In this document: positions 1-7,351 of the stretch, in pieces | Numbering within the stretch: the stretch's first letter is position 1 | Layout of the letters: each line of letters opens with the position of its first letter | Assembly: GCA_938030835.1 (NCBI GenBank) | Contig: CALHID010000298.1 | Coordinates: 1-11,522 of the forward strand | Origin: an uncultured Actinomyces sp. | Lineage (GTDB): Bacteria; Actinomycetota; Actinomycetes; Actinomycetales; Actinomycetaceae | Reading direction: 5' to 3' | DNA length: 11,522 bases | The notes under the pieces: model-generated | What the model saw: the letters and a program-made list of their open reading frames with translations, nothing else | Database searches by the model: none | Told to the model about the DNA's origin: nothing | Program-made: the position numbers and the translations under genes

Positions 1-2136
1 CGCACGTATCGCAAGCCTTTGAAGCTCACCTCGCAGATTCTGCTGGACCGCGAGCGTTGCATTCTGTGCCAGCGCTGCGTGCGCTTCGGTAAGGAAATTG
101 CGGGCGACCCCTTCCTTGATCTTCAGGGACGAGGCGGTGGCACCGCGCCGACCGAGCACCATCACTTCATGGGTGAGCAGGTTGGCTCCTTTGATACCGC
201 GGTCTTGGATTACTTCAACCCGCAGGCAAAGGACAATGTCAAGGCTGGCATTTCCGGACCTTATGGCCAAGAGGGCATTATTGGTTCCTTCAATGAAGGC
301 GATCTTGCCCCCAACGATCGTGATGTTTCGGGCCGCGCATTCGCCTCGTACTTCTCGGGAAATATCATCCAGATCTGCCCGGTTGGTGCTCTGACCTCGA
401 ATGATTACCGCTTCCGCGCACGCCCCTTCGACTTGGTATCTACCGCTTCGGTGACCGAGCACGATGCTTCCGGTAGTGCGATCCGCGTGGATATTCGCCG
501 CGGTGAGGTTTTGCGCCGCTTGGCTGGAAACGACCCCGAGGTCAACGAAGAGTGGATCACTGACAAGGATCGCTTCGCATTTAAGTGGTCCGGTGTTCAG
601 CGCCTCAATACTCCTTTCGTTCGCGAGAACGGTCAGCTTGTCCCGACCTCGTGGTCGGATGCCTTGGACCGTGTCCACCGCGCGCTTGCCGGCCTTTCCG
701 GTGACCAGGTTGGTTTCCTTCCCGGTGGCCGCCTGAGCTTCGAAGATGCTTGGGCGTGGTCGAAGTTCGCGCGTTCGGTTGTTGGATCCGATTCCATCGA
801 TATGCGTTCTCGCAGCCACAGCGAAGAAGAGCGCTCATTCCTTGCTGCCCACGTCGCAGGTAGCGGATTGGGCGTCACCTACTCGCAGCTTGAGAGCGCT
901 GGCCAGGTCCTCCTGGTTGGACTCGAGCCCGAGGATGAGTGTGGTGCGATCTTCCTGCGGATGCGCAAGGCCACTCGCAAGGGCAAGCTCCGCGTTGCTT
1001 CTTTGGCTCCCATGACTTCCCGAGGCCTCGCCAAGCTCTCTGGAGAGCTGCTGCGTTGCGCTCCCGGTACCGAGGTTGAGGTTGCCGCTGAGATCCGTGA
1101 GGGTGGTGAGTTCGCTGATCTCGCCTCGCGTCTTGACGGGGGAGTGATCTTGGTTGGCGAGCGCGCAAGCCGCACGCCGGGTCTGCTCAGTGAAGTTGTT
1201 CGACTGGCAGAACGCACTCACTGCCGTATTCAGTGGGTCCCTCGCCGCGCCGGTGAGCGCGGTGGAGTGGAAGCCGGTCTTCTTCCCGGTCTTCTGCCTT
1301 TCGGCCGTACGCTTGCCTCTCAAGAGGCTCGCGAGTCTTTGGCATGGGGAGAGATTCCCGCTCAGCGCGGTCTTGATGCCACGCAGATGCTGGAAGCTGC
1401 AGCTGATGGTCGCCTTAAGGCGCTTGTCGTCGGTGGCGTTGACCTTCGTGACTTCGATGATCCGGCTGCCGCGCGAAAGGCGCTTGATCAGGTTGATTTC
1501 TTGGTGAGCCTTGAGGTTCGTCGCAGTGAGGTGACCGATCGTGCAGATGTGATCTTGCCGGTCGCACCTCCGCTGGAAAAGAACGGAACCTTCATCAACT
1601 GGGAAGGTCGTTTGCGCCCCTTCGGCCAGGCCATCGCCTCACGTTCACAGACCGATCGACTGGTTTTCGATGCGCTTGCCAGCGAGTTTGGTGTGGATCT
1701 TGGTCTGCACGACCTCGTGGGTCTGTATGACCAAGTGAATCCGCTCATGCAGTGGAACGGTCAGCGTGAAGAATTCGTTCCGGCGAAGGCCTCGGAATTG
1801 GTTGAGGTCGGCCAGGGCGAGGCACTTCTTGCCACCCACAAGCCGATGCTCGACGCAGGTCGTCTGCAAGACGGCGCAACTATGCTGGCGGGAAGCGCAC
1901 GTCGTCCAGTCGTCTTTGCCTCGCGCGCAACTGTTGCGGGCCTCGGCATTGACGAGGGTGAGGAACTCACGCTCAGTACCCAGCGCGGAAGCATCACGCT
2001 TCCCCTGCAATTTGCTGATCTTCCGGAAGGAGTCGTCTGGGTGCCCGAGTGCTCCCAGGGATCTATCGTCCACGAATCATTGGGGAACTTCGGTTCTTCT
2101 GTCACCTTGAGCGCAAAGGGGGAGGTGGCCCGATGA
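1..2136 (+). CDS. nuoG: NADH-quinone oxidoreductase subunit G (NuoG), 5'-truncated by the window edge
   Basis: Large iron-sulfur subunit of the complex I peripheral arm, on the cytoplasmic side; it passes electrons from NuoE/F towards NuoI. The reading frame is open from base 1, and the residues before the first possible start (TTG at 19) already match NuoG, so the real start lies upstream. About 130 residues are missing, including the [2Fe-2S] domain (N1b) and the His-Cys3 cluster N5. Numbering codons from base 1, Cys20, Cys23 and Cys26 plus Cys126 (QICPVGALT) are the N4 ligands. From about codon 140 to the end is a molybdopterin-oxidoreductase-like fold, with the typical ILPVAPPLEKNGTFINWEGR stretch near codon 518 and a C-terminal dinucleotide-binding-like domain. 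Two oddities: the four N7 cysteines are all replaced, and the N4 loop is expanded (see separate entries). The stop overlaps the nuoH start by 4 bases (ATGA). The identity is secure; the N-terminus cannot be judged. Confidence 0.96.
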   Translation, partial: RTYRKPLKLTSQILLDRERCILCQRCVRFGKEIAGDPFLDLQGRGGGTAPTEHHHFMGEQVGSFDTAVLDYFNPQAKDNVKAGISGPYGQEGIIGSFNEGDLAPNDRDVSGRAFASYFSGNIIQICPVGALTSNDYRFRARPFDLVSTASVTEHDASGSAIRVDIRRGEVLRRLAGNDPEVNEEWITDKDRFAFKWSGVQRLNTPFVRENGQLVPTSWSDALDRVHRALAGLSGDQVGFLPGGRLSFEDAWAWSKFARSVVGSDSIDMRSRSHSEEERSFLAAHVAGSGLGVTYSQLESAGQVLLVGLEPEDECGAIFLRMRKATRKGKLRVASLAPMTSRGLAKLSGELLRCAPGTEVEVAAEIREGGEFADLASRLDGGVILVGERASRTPGLLSEVVRLAERTHCRIQWVPRRAGERGGVEAGLLPGLLPFGRTLASQEARESLAWGEIPAQRGLDATQMLEAAADGRLKALVVGGVDLRDFDDPAAARKALDQVDFLVSLEVRRSEVTDRADVILPVAPPLEKNGTFINWEGRLRPFGQAIASRSQTDRLVFDALASEFGVDLGLHDLVGLYDQVNPLMQWNGQREEFVPAKASELVEVGQGEALLATHKPMLDAGRLQDGATMLAGSARRPVVFASRATVAGLGIDEGEELTLSTQRGSITLPLQFADLPEGVVWVPECSQGSIVHESLGNFGSSVTLSAKGEVAR
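136..330 (+). other. Expanded loop between the third and fourth N4 cluster ligands of NuoG
   Basis: Cys26 (bases 76-78) and Cys126 (bases 376-378) are separated by 99 residues. In E. coli NuoG the matching gap is 43 residues (Cys159 to Cys203). The extra sequence begins after DPFLDLQGRG and ends before GRAFASYFSGN, where family-like sequence resumes. It is hydrophilic and rich in Gly, Asp and Asn, includes a His-His-His run at 157-165, and has no cysteine. It is in frame and its codon use looks like its surroundings, so it is probably a genuine surface loop rather than an assembly error. The boundaries are approximate because I judged them from memory of family sequences, not from an alignment. 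Confidence 0.7.
454..561 (+). other. Degenerate N7 [4Fe-4S] site in NuoG, all four cysteines replaced
   Basis: In NuoG proteins that carry cluster N7 the ligands follow C-x2-C-x3-C-x27-C (E. coli Cys228, 231, 235, 263). Here the same register reads Thr152 (454-456), Asp155 (463-465), Ser159 (475-477) and Thr187 (559-561), numbering codons from base 1. The spacing x2, x3, x27 is exact. The flanks are retained: an EH-ASG core between the lost cysteines, then IRRGEVLRRLAGNDPEVNEEW. Cluster N7 can therefore not be bound in the usual way. N7 lies off the main electron path and is naturally absent from mitochondrial and Paracoccus complex I, so the enzyme can still be functional. Confidence 0.85.
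2121..2126 (+). promoter_or_regulatory. Ribosome binding site of nuoH
   Basis: GGAGGT lies 6 bases before the ATG at 2133, inside a longer purine run. It decides the nuoH start: the frame stays open for 28 codons further upstream, to an ATG at 2049, but that extension lies inside the nuoG coding region and does not look like NuoH. Confidence 0.85.
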
Positions 2137-3455
2137 ACCTGATCCCCCTGGATGTTCCCACGTACACCGCTGCGGACTTTACGCAGGAAACCTGGTGGTT
2201 GACAGTCCTCAAGGCCGTTTTCATCATCGTTTTCCTGATTCTCAACGTTCTGCTTGCCCTGTGGGTTGAACGTCGAACGATCGGACGCATGCAGACCAGG
2301 CCCGGCCCGAATGTTGCCGGTCCCTTCGGCTTGTTCCAAGCAATTGCCGATGCCGTGAAGCTACTCTTCAAGGAAGACATGTGGACGCGTAAGGCCGATA
2401 AGTTCATTTATCTGCTTGCGCCCTCGATCTCGGCATTTGCGGCCTTCTCGATTTTCGCTGTGATCCCGATGGGACCGAATGTTTCGATCTTCGGGCACTC
2501 CACACCGTTGCAGCTGGCGGATATGCCGGTCGCGGCCCTGTACGTTCTGGCGATTTCTTCGCTGGGTCTGTACGGCATTGTGCTGGGTGGTTGGTCCGCG
2601 TCCTCGACGCTTCCGCTCTACGGTGCGGTTCGTTCGTCGGCCCAGGTGATTTCCTATGAGCTTTCCATGGGAATGTCACTGGTTGCGGTCTTCTTGATGG
2701 CCGGCTCGATGTCGACCTCGCAGATTGTGGCCTCGCAGGCACAGACCTGGTGGTTCCTGCCCTTGGCGCCCGCCTTTGTGATCTACCTGATTTCCATGGT
2801 CGGTGAAGTCAACCGTCTTCCCTTCGACCTTCCCGAGGCCGAAGGCGAGTTGGTCGCCGGTCACATGACCGAGTACTCCTCAATGAAATTCGGTTGGTTC
2901 TACCTGTCTGAATACGTCAACATGTTCAACGTTTCAGCGGTGGCGACGACCATGTTCTTCGGCGGCTGGCACGCCCCCTGGCCCCTCTCGCACATTGAGT
3001 TTCTCAATGGTGGCTGGTTCGGAATACTGTGGTTCTTCCTCAAGATGTGGTTCTTCATGCTCCTCATGATCTGGACACGAAGCACCCTGCTGCGTTTCCG
3101 TTACGACCAGTTCATGCAGCTGGGTTGGAAGCGACTGATCCCGATCTCGCTGGCCTGGCTGGTCATGGTTGCCATTATTCGGGCAATCACCCAGTGGGTG
3201 TCTTTGACCCTGCCGCAGCTGATCGGTGGCGTTGCTGGAATCTTCGTTATTGCATTGATCGTCATGTGGTTCGCCGATTCGCGTGATGCTCGTAAGGAAG
3301 CCCTTGCACAGGCTGAGAAGCAAGAACGCTTGGCGAACTTTGATCCCATGGCGGATGGCTTCCCGGTGCCTCCGCTTCCGGGACAACAGCTACCGCCCTC
3401 GCCGCGCGCAAACCGCGTGGTCACTGCTGCCGCATTGGAGGAGACGAATGACTGA
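2133..3455 (+). CDS. nuoH: NADH-quinone oxidoreductase subunit H (NuoH)
   Basis: Membrane subunit at the junction of the two arms of complex I; with NuoB and NuoD it forms the quinone-reduction chamber and the start of the proton path. The protein is 440 residues with about eight or nine hydrophobic segments. Family hallmarks are visible: WVERRTIGRMQTRPGPN at 44-60, followed by FGLFQAIADAVKLLFKED, and the acidic cytoplasmic loop GEVNRLPFDLPEAEGEL at 224-240, whose glutamates line the quinone/proton route. The C-terminal 60 residues (from about 381) are hydrophilic and proline-rich, as is common in actinobacterial NuoH. The ATG at 2133 overlaps the nuoG stop by 4 bases and has a strong Shine-Dalgarno sequence. 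The 3' end overlaps nuoI by 8 bases. No key residue appears to be missing. Confidence 0.97.
   Translation: MNLIPLDVPTYTAADFTQETWWLTVLKAVFIIVFLILNVLLALWVERRTIGRMQTRPGPNVAGPFGLFQAIADAVKLLFKEDMWTRKADKFIYLLAPSISAFAAFSIFAVIPMGPNVSIFGHSTPLQLADMPVAALYVLAISSLGLYGIVLGGWSASSTLPLYGAVRSSAQVISYELSMGMSLVAVFLMAGSMSTSQIVASQAQTWWFLPLAPAFVIYLISMVGEVNRLPFDLPEAEGELVAGHMTEYSSMKFGWFYLSEYVNMFNVSAVATTMFFGGWHAPWPLSHIEFLNGGWFGILWFFLKMWFFMLLMIWTRSTLLRFRYDQFMQLGWKRLIPISLAWLVMVAIIRAITQWVSLTLPQLIGGVAGIFVIALIVMWFADSRDARKEALAQAEKQERLANFDPMADGFPVPPLPGQQLPPSPRANRVVTAAALEETND
3437..3443 (+). promoter_or_regulatory. Ribosome binding site of nuoI
   Basis: GGAGGAG ends 4 bases before the ATG at 3448 (the GGAGG core ends 6 bases before). 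It sits within the last codons of nuoH and fixes the nuoI start. The frame is open back to 3283, but that upstream part is only the alternate frame of the NuoH tail. Confidence 0.85.
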
Positions 3456-4107
3456 TCAGAACGACAGCCAGAATCTGCGTTACGAGCAGGATCCGAAGGG
3501 GCCGATCGGTCAGTTCTTCGCTCCCTTCGCGGGCTATGGAGTGACCCTGTCCTCCTTCTTCCGCCCGACCGTGACCGAGCAGTACCCCTTCGAGGGTCCC
3601 TTCGTCGAGCCTCGTTTCCACGGACGCCACCAGCTCAACCGCTACGCGGATGGCTTGGAAAAGTGCGTGGGTTGTGAACTTTGTGCGTGGGCATGCCCCG
3701 CGGACGCTATCTACGTCGAGGCCGCATCGAATACTCCCGAGGAACAGTACAGTCCCGGTGAGCGCTACGGTCGCGTCTACCAGATCAACTACCTGCGCTG
3801 CATTTTCTGCGGATTCTGCATCGAGGCCTGCCCGACTCGCGCCCTGACCATGGGGCACGATTTCGAGCTTGCCGAGTACCGCCGCATTGATGACATCTAT
3901 GAGAAGGACCAGCTTCTGGTTCCGCTCTCAGAGGGAATGCTTCAGCCTCCTCACCCGCAGGTGGAAGGCTTGAGCGATGGTGACTACTACCGTGGCGCGG
4001 TACAGGGTCCCACACAAACTCAGATTGATTGGGTACGCGAACATCGTCCAGATGATCCCTCCCTTGCAACTGCCCGTCCCGTCAACGAGGAGGCGCGTCA
4101 GGCATGA
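3448..4107 (+). CDS. nuoI: NADH-quinone oxidoreductase subunit I (NuoI), 2x[4Fe-4S] ferredoxin-type
   Basis: Peripheral-arm subunit with two [4Fe-4S] clusters, N6a and N6b, that relay electrons from NuoG to cluster N2 in NuoB. The protein is 219 residues, close to other actinobacterial NuoI. Two ferredoxin motifs are intact: Cys73-x2-Cys76-x2-Cys79-x3-Cys83 (CVGCELCAWACP) and Cys118-x2-Cys121-x2-Cys124-x3-Cys128 (CIFCGFCIEACP). The N-terminal 60 residues contain the membrane-associating segment (GYGVTLSSFFRPTVTEQYP). The last 60 residues form a hydrophilic tail with no recognised motif. The start overlaps nuoH by 8 bases in a different frame; the stop overlaps nuoJ by 4 bases (ATGA). Nothing unusual was seen. 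Confidence 0.97.
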   Translation: MTDQNDSQNLRYEQDPKGPIGQFFAPFAGYGVTLSSFFRPTVTEQYPFEGPFVEPRFHGRHQLNRYADGLEKCVGCELCAWACPADAIYVEAASNTPEEQYSPGERYGRVYQINYLRCIFCGFCIEACPTRALTMGHDFELAEYRRIDDIYEKDQLLVPLSEGMLQPPHPQVEGLSDGDYYRGAVQGPTQTQIDWVREHRPDDPSLATARPVNEEARQA

Positions 4108-5051
4108 CCTTAATGAATTGGCCTGAAATGGCATCAACGGGGGAGGCGATCCTCTTTGGCTGCGTGGCGGTCTTCATGGTCGCATGCGCCCTGGGCGTCC
4201 TCTTCTTCAAGAAGGCCGTTTACTGTGCGATCTGCATGGTCGGAGTTATGCTCGGCCTTGCGATCTTGTACCTCATGCACGGGGCAGCATTCTTGGGCAC
4301 GGTCCAAGTTGTCGTCTACACCGGCGCAATCATGGTCCTCTTCCTCTTCGTCATCATGATGATCGGCTTGAGTGCCTCTGATAACTACGCACGTCAATCG
4401 CGTGGACGCATCGTGACCTCGGTGCTGATGGCCCTTGGTCTGGGTGCGATCCTCATCGGAGCAATTGCTCGCTCGCGCACCGCGGGAAGCTCGGCCTCGC
4501 TCAGTGACGATCCCTACTCGAACGCACCGATCACCGACTTGGCGGCAACGCTATTCTCGCGCAACTGGTTCTCAATGGAACTCGCGGGAATTCTGCTGAT
4601 CACCGCAGCAATCGGCGCGATGCTTCTCACCCACTCCGATCAGCTTGGTCCGGTACTCACGCAGCGCACGACCGCAGAAGCGAAGATGCGCGCCTTCAAG
4701 GCCTCGGGACGTCGAATTGGACAGCTCCCGGCCCCCGGTGTGTACGCCCACTCCAACGCGGTCGATGTCCCCGCACTTTCGGGCGAAACTCACGAACCCG
4801 TTGAAGAATCGGTTCCCAGGGTTCTGCGTGTGCGTGGCTTGGATCGTGTTGTTGGTCAGGTCGAACCCGAAGTTGCACAGTCGCTGGCATTGGCCAAGGG
4901 CGGCTCCCTCGACCACACGATCTTCGATCCGGCTCACCCCAGCACTCACGAGCGTTCTCAGGCATGGGGTATGCCGGGTGCCGCAGCTCCCACTGGTCTG
5001 AAGCAGCCGCAGGCTCCCCAGACCGCTGATGAAGGGAAGGAAGAAGAATGA
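4104..5051 (+). CDS. nuoJ: NADH-quinone oxidoreductase subunit J (NuoJ) with long C-terminal tail
   Basis: Small membrane subunit of complex I, next to NuoH, K and A in the proton-pumping arm. The first 178 residues carry five hydrophobic segments; the conserved third one is VVYTGAIMVLFLFVIMMIGL at about 70-89. Residues from about 179 to 315 form a hydrophilic, presumably cytoplasmic tail with a PGVYAHSNAVDVPAL segment (211-225) of a kind I recall from actinobacterial NuoJ, then an acidic, proline-rich end. At 315 residues it is longer than the 262-residue M. tuberculosis NuoJ. The ATG at 4104 overlaps the nuoI stop (ATGA), with GAGGAGG at 4087-4093 ten bases upstream. An in-frame ATG at 4113 is a possible alternative but is too far from that site. 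The stop overlaps nuoK by 4 bases. Confidence 0.94.
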   Translation: MTLMNWPEMASTGEAILFGCVAVFMVACALGVLFFKKAVYCAICMVGVMLGLAILYLMHGAAFLGTVQVVVYTGAIMVLFLFVIMMIGLSASDNYARQSRGRIVTSVLMALGLGAILIGAIARSRTAGSSASLSDDPYSNAPITDLAATLFSRNWFSMELAGILLITAAIGAMLLTHSDQLGPVLTQRTTAEAKMRAFKASGRRIGQLPAPGVYAHSNAVDVPALSGETHEPVEESVPRVLRVRGLDRVVGQVEPEVAQSLALAKGGSLDHTIFDPAHPSTHERSQAWGMPGAAAPTGLKQPQAPQTADEGKEEE

Positions 5052-5347
5052 GCCTTGCAGCCTACTTGGTGCTCTCGGGGATCCTCTTCGCGATCGGAGC
5101 AGCCATCGTTCTGGTCCGTCGCAGTGCGGTGATCTCCCTCATGGGAGTCGAGCTCATGCTCAACTCAGCCAACCTTGCCTTCGTGACCTTCGCACGAATC
5201 CACGGAAATGTGAGTGGCGAAATCATGGCCTTCTTCGTCATGGTCGTTGCTGCCGCGGAAGTTGTTGTCGGCCTGGCAATCGTCGTGTCCATCTTTAAGT
5301 CACGCGTCACTACAAACGTTGACGACCTCGATCTGCTGAAGAACTGA
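5048..5347 (+). CDS. nuoK: NADH-quinone oxidoreductase subunit K (NuoK)
   Basis: Small three-helix membrane subunit related to MrpC; it links the NuoH/J region with the antiporter-like subunits through buried glutamates. The protein is 99 residues, the usual length. Three hydrophobic segments lie at about 3-23, 28-50 and 58-84. The two functionally important glutamates are present: Glu35 in LMGVELMLN and Glu71 in VVAAAEVVVGLAIV, matching E. coli Glu36 and Glu72. The ATG at 5048 overlaps the nuoJ stop (ATGA) and is preceded by the purine run GGGAAGGA at 5034-5041. It is followed by nuoL after a 13-base gap. Confidence 0.97.
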   Translation: MSLAAYLVLSGILFAIGAAIVLVRRSAVISLMGVELMLNSANLAFVTFARIHGNVSGEIMAFFVMVVAAAEVVVGLAIVVSIFKSRVTTNVDDLDLLKN

Positions 5348-5360
5348 GGAGTAAGCCGGA

Positions 5361-7337
5361 ATGACCTTTACACTGCTGAATGCTGTGGCCCAAGCCGCAG
5401 CTCCAGTCGAGGCTACGGGAGTCTTCTCCTGGGCTTGGCTGATGATCGCAATTCCCGCTGTTTCCAGTGCACTTCTCCTTGTATGCGGACGCCGCTGCGA
5501 TCGCTGGGGCCATCTCCTGGCAACTCTGGCATCGTGGGCGTCCTTCGCTGTCGGACTTGGCGTCATTATCACCATGCTCTCCGCAGCCCCCGATACGCGC
5601 CGCTTTGAACTCCCACTTTTCTCGTGGATTCCCGCGGGCGAGTTCTCGGTGAACTTCGGCTTGATGATCGATCCTCTGTCGATGACCTTCGTCATGCTGG
5701 TCACCTTCGTCGGTTCGCTTATCCACGTCTACGCCATCGCCTACATGGAGCACGACACGGATCGTCGTCGCTTCTTCGCCTACCTCAACCTCTTCATCGC
5801 CGCGATGCTCATCCTGGTTCTGGCGGACTCCTACGCGGGTCTCTTCGTCGGATGGGAAGGCGTGGGCTTGGCCTCGTACCTGCTCATCGGTTTCTGGAAC
5901 TACGTTCCCGCCAATGCGGTTGCTGCGAAGAAGGCATTCGTGATGAACCGCGTCGGTGACATGGGCCTGCTCATTGCGATGATGGCGATGGTCGCTAACT
6001 TCTCGACCGTCAACATCGAGGAAGTGAACGCAGCGGCCGCCACGGTTTCTCCCGTTCAAGCAACCATCATTGGTTTCTTCCTGCTGGTGGGCGCGTGCGG
6101 TAAGTCGGCGCAGTTCCCCTTGCAGGCTTGGTTGGGTGACGCAATGGCCGGTCCGACCCCGGTGTCCGCGCTTATTCACGCGGCGACGATGGTCACCGCC
6201 GGTGTTTACCTGATTGTTCGTTCGGGTGCGATCTTCCAGGCATCGCCGATCGCGGCTACCGCGGTTGTCATCGTCGGTGCGATCACGCTGCTCTTTGGCG
6301 CGATTGTTGGTTGTGCCAAGGATGATATGAAGAAGGTTCTTGCGGCCTCGACCATGAGCCAGATCGGCTACATGATGCTGGGTGCGGGCCTTGGCCCCAT
6401 CGGTTGGGTCTTCGCGATTTTCCACCTCTTCACTCACGGTTTCTTCAAGGCGCTCATGTTCCTTGGTGCGGGTTCCGTCATGCACGGAATGAATGACCAG
6501 GTCAATATGCGTCGCTTTGGTGCTCTGCGCACCGCCATGAAGGTCACCTGGCTGACCTTCGCCTGTGGCTGGTTGGCAATCCTTGGTATTCCTCCCTTCT
6601 CGGGATTCTTCTCCAAGGACAAGATCATCGAAGCAGCATTCGGTGCGACCACCTTCGCCGGTCACGAGGCCGTCTGGGCAGGTTGGGTCTTCGGTATCGT
6701 CACCATGGTTGGCGCTGGTATTACCGCCTTCTACATGTCGCGACTGTTCTTCATGACCTTCCACGGCACTGCTCGTTGGACCACCGAGGCCGAAGGCAAC
6801 GGTGTCCACCCGCATGAGTCGGGTCCGCTGATGACCATCCCGATGGTGATCTTGGCGGTCTGCGCAGCTGTGGTCGGTGGCCTCCTGTCAATTGGTGATG
6901 TCTTCACGACGTGGCTTGAGCCTTCGCTTGGCGTTGCTGAGCACGCTCACCCGGTTGCTCCTGAAATTGCCATCCAGGTTGTCACTTTGCTTCTGGTGCT
7001 TGCTGGCGCAGGAATTGCGTGGGCCATGTACGGTCGCCGCGAGGTTCCCACCGCCATCCCGGCAGGCAATGCGCTCACGCGTGCTGCCCGCGTTGACCTG
7101 TACCAAGACACCGTTAATGAAGCGCTCTTCATGACTCCGGGTATCGCCCTGGTGAAGACCGCGACCCTTGGTGATGACAAGGCGATCGACGGCGTTGTCC
7201 ACTTGGTCGAAGCGGCATCAACTGGTACTGGCCGAGCGGTTGGTTTCACTCAGTCCGGTCGCGTGCGTACCTACGCCTCTTACATTCTTGGCGGGGTCGT
7301 GTGTGCCCTTGCCGCCGTCCTGGCATTTTCGCTGTGA
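5361..7337 (+). CDS. nuoL: NADH-quinone oxidoreductase subunit L (NuoL), antiporter-like proton pump
   Basis: Distal antiporter-like subunit of the complex I membrane arm, which pumps protons; homologous to MrpA. The protein is 658 residues, somewhat longer than the 613 of E. coli. Key residues are visible: Glu166 in GWEGVGLASYLLIGFW, Lys248 in ACGKSAQFPLQAWLGDAM, His359 and Lys363 in HLFTHGFFKALMF, and Lys419 in GFFSKDKII. The C-terminal part contains an amphipathic region and a final hydrophobic helix (YASYILGGVVCALAAVLAFSL), consistent with the lateral helix and its anchor. The ATG at 5361 is preceded by GAGGAG at 5346-5351, nine bases upstream and overlapping the nuoK stop region. A 14-base gap separates it from nuoM. 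A long antisense frame across this gene is judged spurious. Confidence 0.97.
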   Translation: MTFTLLNAVAQAAAPVEATGVFSWAWLMIAIPAVSSALLLVCGRRCDRWGHLLATLASWASFAVGLGVIITMLSAAPDTRRFELPLFSWIPAGEFSVNFGLMIDPLSMTFVMLVTFVGSLIHVYAIAYMEHDTDRRRFFAYLNLFIAAMLILVLADSYAGLFVGWEGVGLASYLLIGFWNYVPANAVAAKKAFVMNRVGDMGLLIAMMAMVANFSTVNIEEVNAAAATVSPVQATIIGFFLLVGACGKSAQFPLQAWLGDAMAGPTPVSALIHAATMVTAGVYLIVRSGAIFQASPIAATAVVIVGAITLLFGAIVGCAKDDMKKVLAASTMSQIGYMMLGAGLGPIGWVFAIFHLFTHGFFKALMFLGAGSVMHGMNDQVNMRRFGALRTAMKVTWLTFACGWLAILGIPPFSGFFSKDKIIEAAFGATTFAGHEAVWAGWVFGIVTMVGAGITAFYMSRLFFMTFHGTARWTTEAEGNGVHPHESGPLMTIPMVILAVCAAVVGGLLSIGDVFTTWLEPSLGVAEHAHPVAPEIAIQVVTLLLVLAGAGIAWAMYGRREVPTAIPAGNALTRAARVDLYQDTVNEALFMTPGIALVKTATLGDDKAIDGVVHLVEAASTGTGRAVGFTQSGRVRTYASYILGGVVCALAAVLAFSL

Positions 7338-7348
7338 GGAAGTAAGGA
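7336..7348 (+). promoter_or_regulatory. Ribosome binding region of nuoM, two possible sites
   Basis: GAGGAAG (7336-7342) is nine bases before the ATG at 7352. AAGGA (7344-7348) is only three bases before 7352 but nine bases before an in-frame ATG at 7358. The two starts differ by two residues (Met-Gln), so the choice hardly affects the product. Confidence 0.6.
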
Positions 7349-7351
7349 TCT

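Noticed and set aside
19..21. TTG as the start codon of nuoG
   Set aside because: The codons before it (1-18) already read as NuoG sequence, and starting here would remove the N1b and N5 cluster domains. The gene simply runs in from outside the window.
835..1323. A 162-codon minus-strand frame opposite nuoG
   Set aside because: No recognisable domain and no ribosome binding context that I trust; it is a shadow of the nuoG codon pattern.
5310..6815. A 501-codon open frame on the minus strand opposite nuoL
   Set aside because: Its product is an Asp/His/Arg/Gly-rich string with no fold-like pattern, which is what the reverse of a hydrophobic, GC-biased membrane gene gives. nuoL on the other strand has all family motifs.
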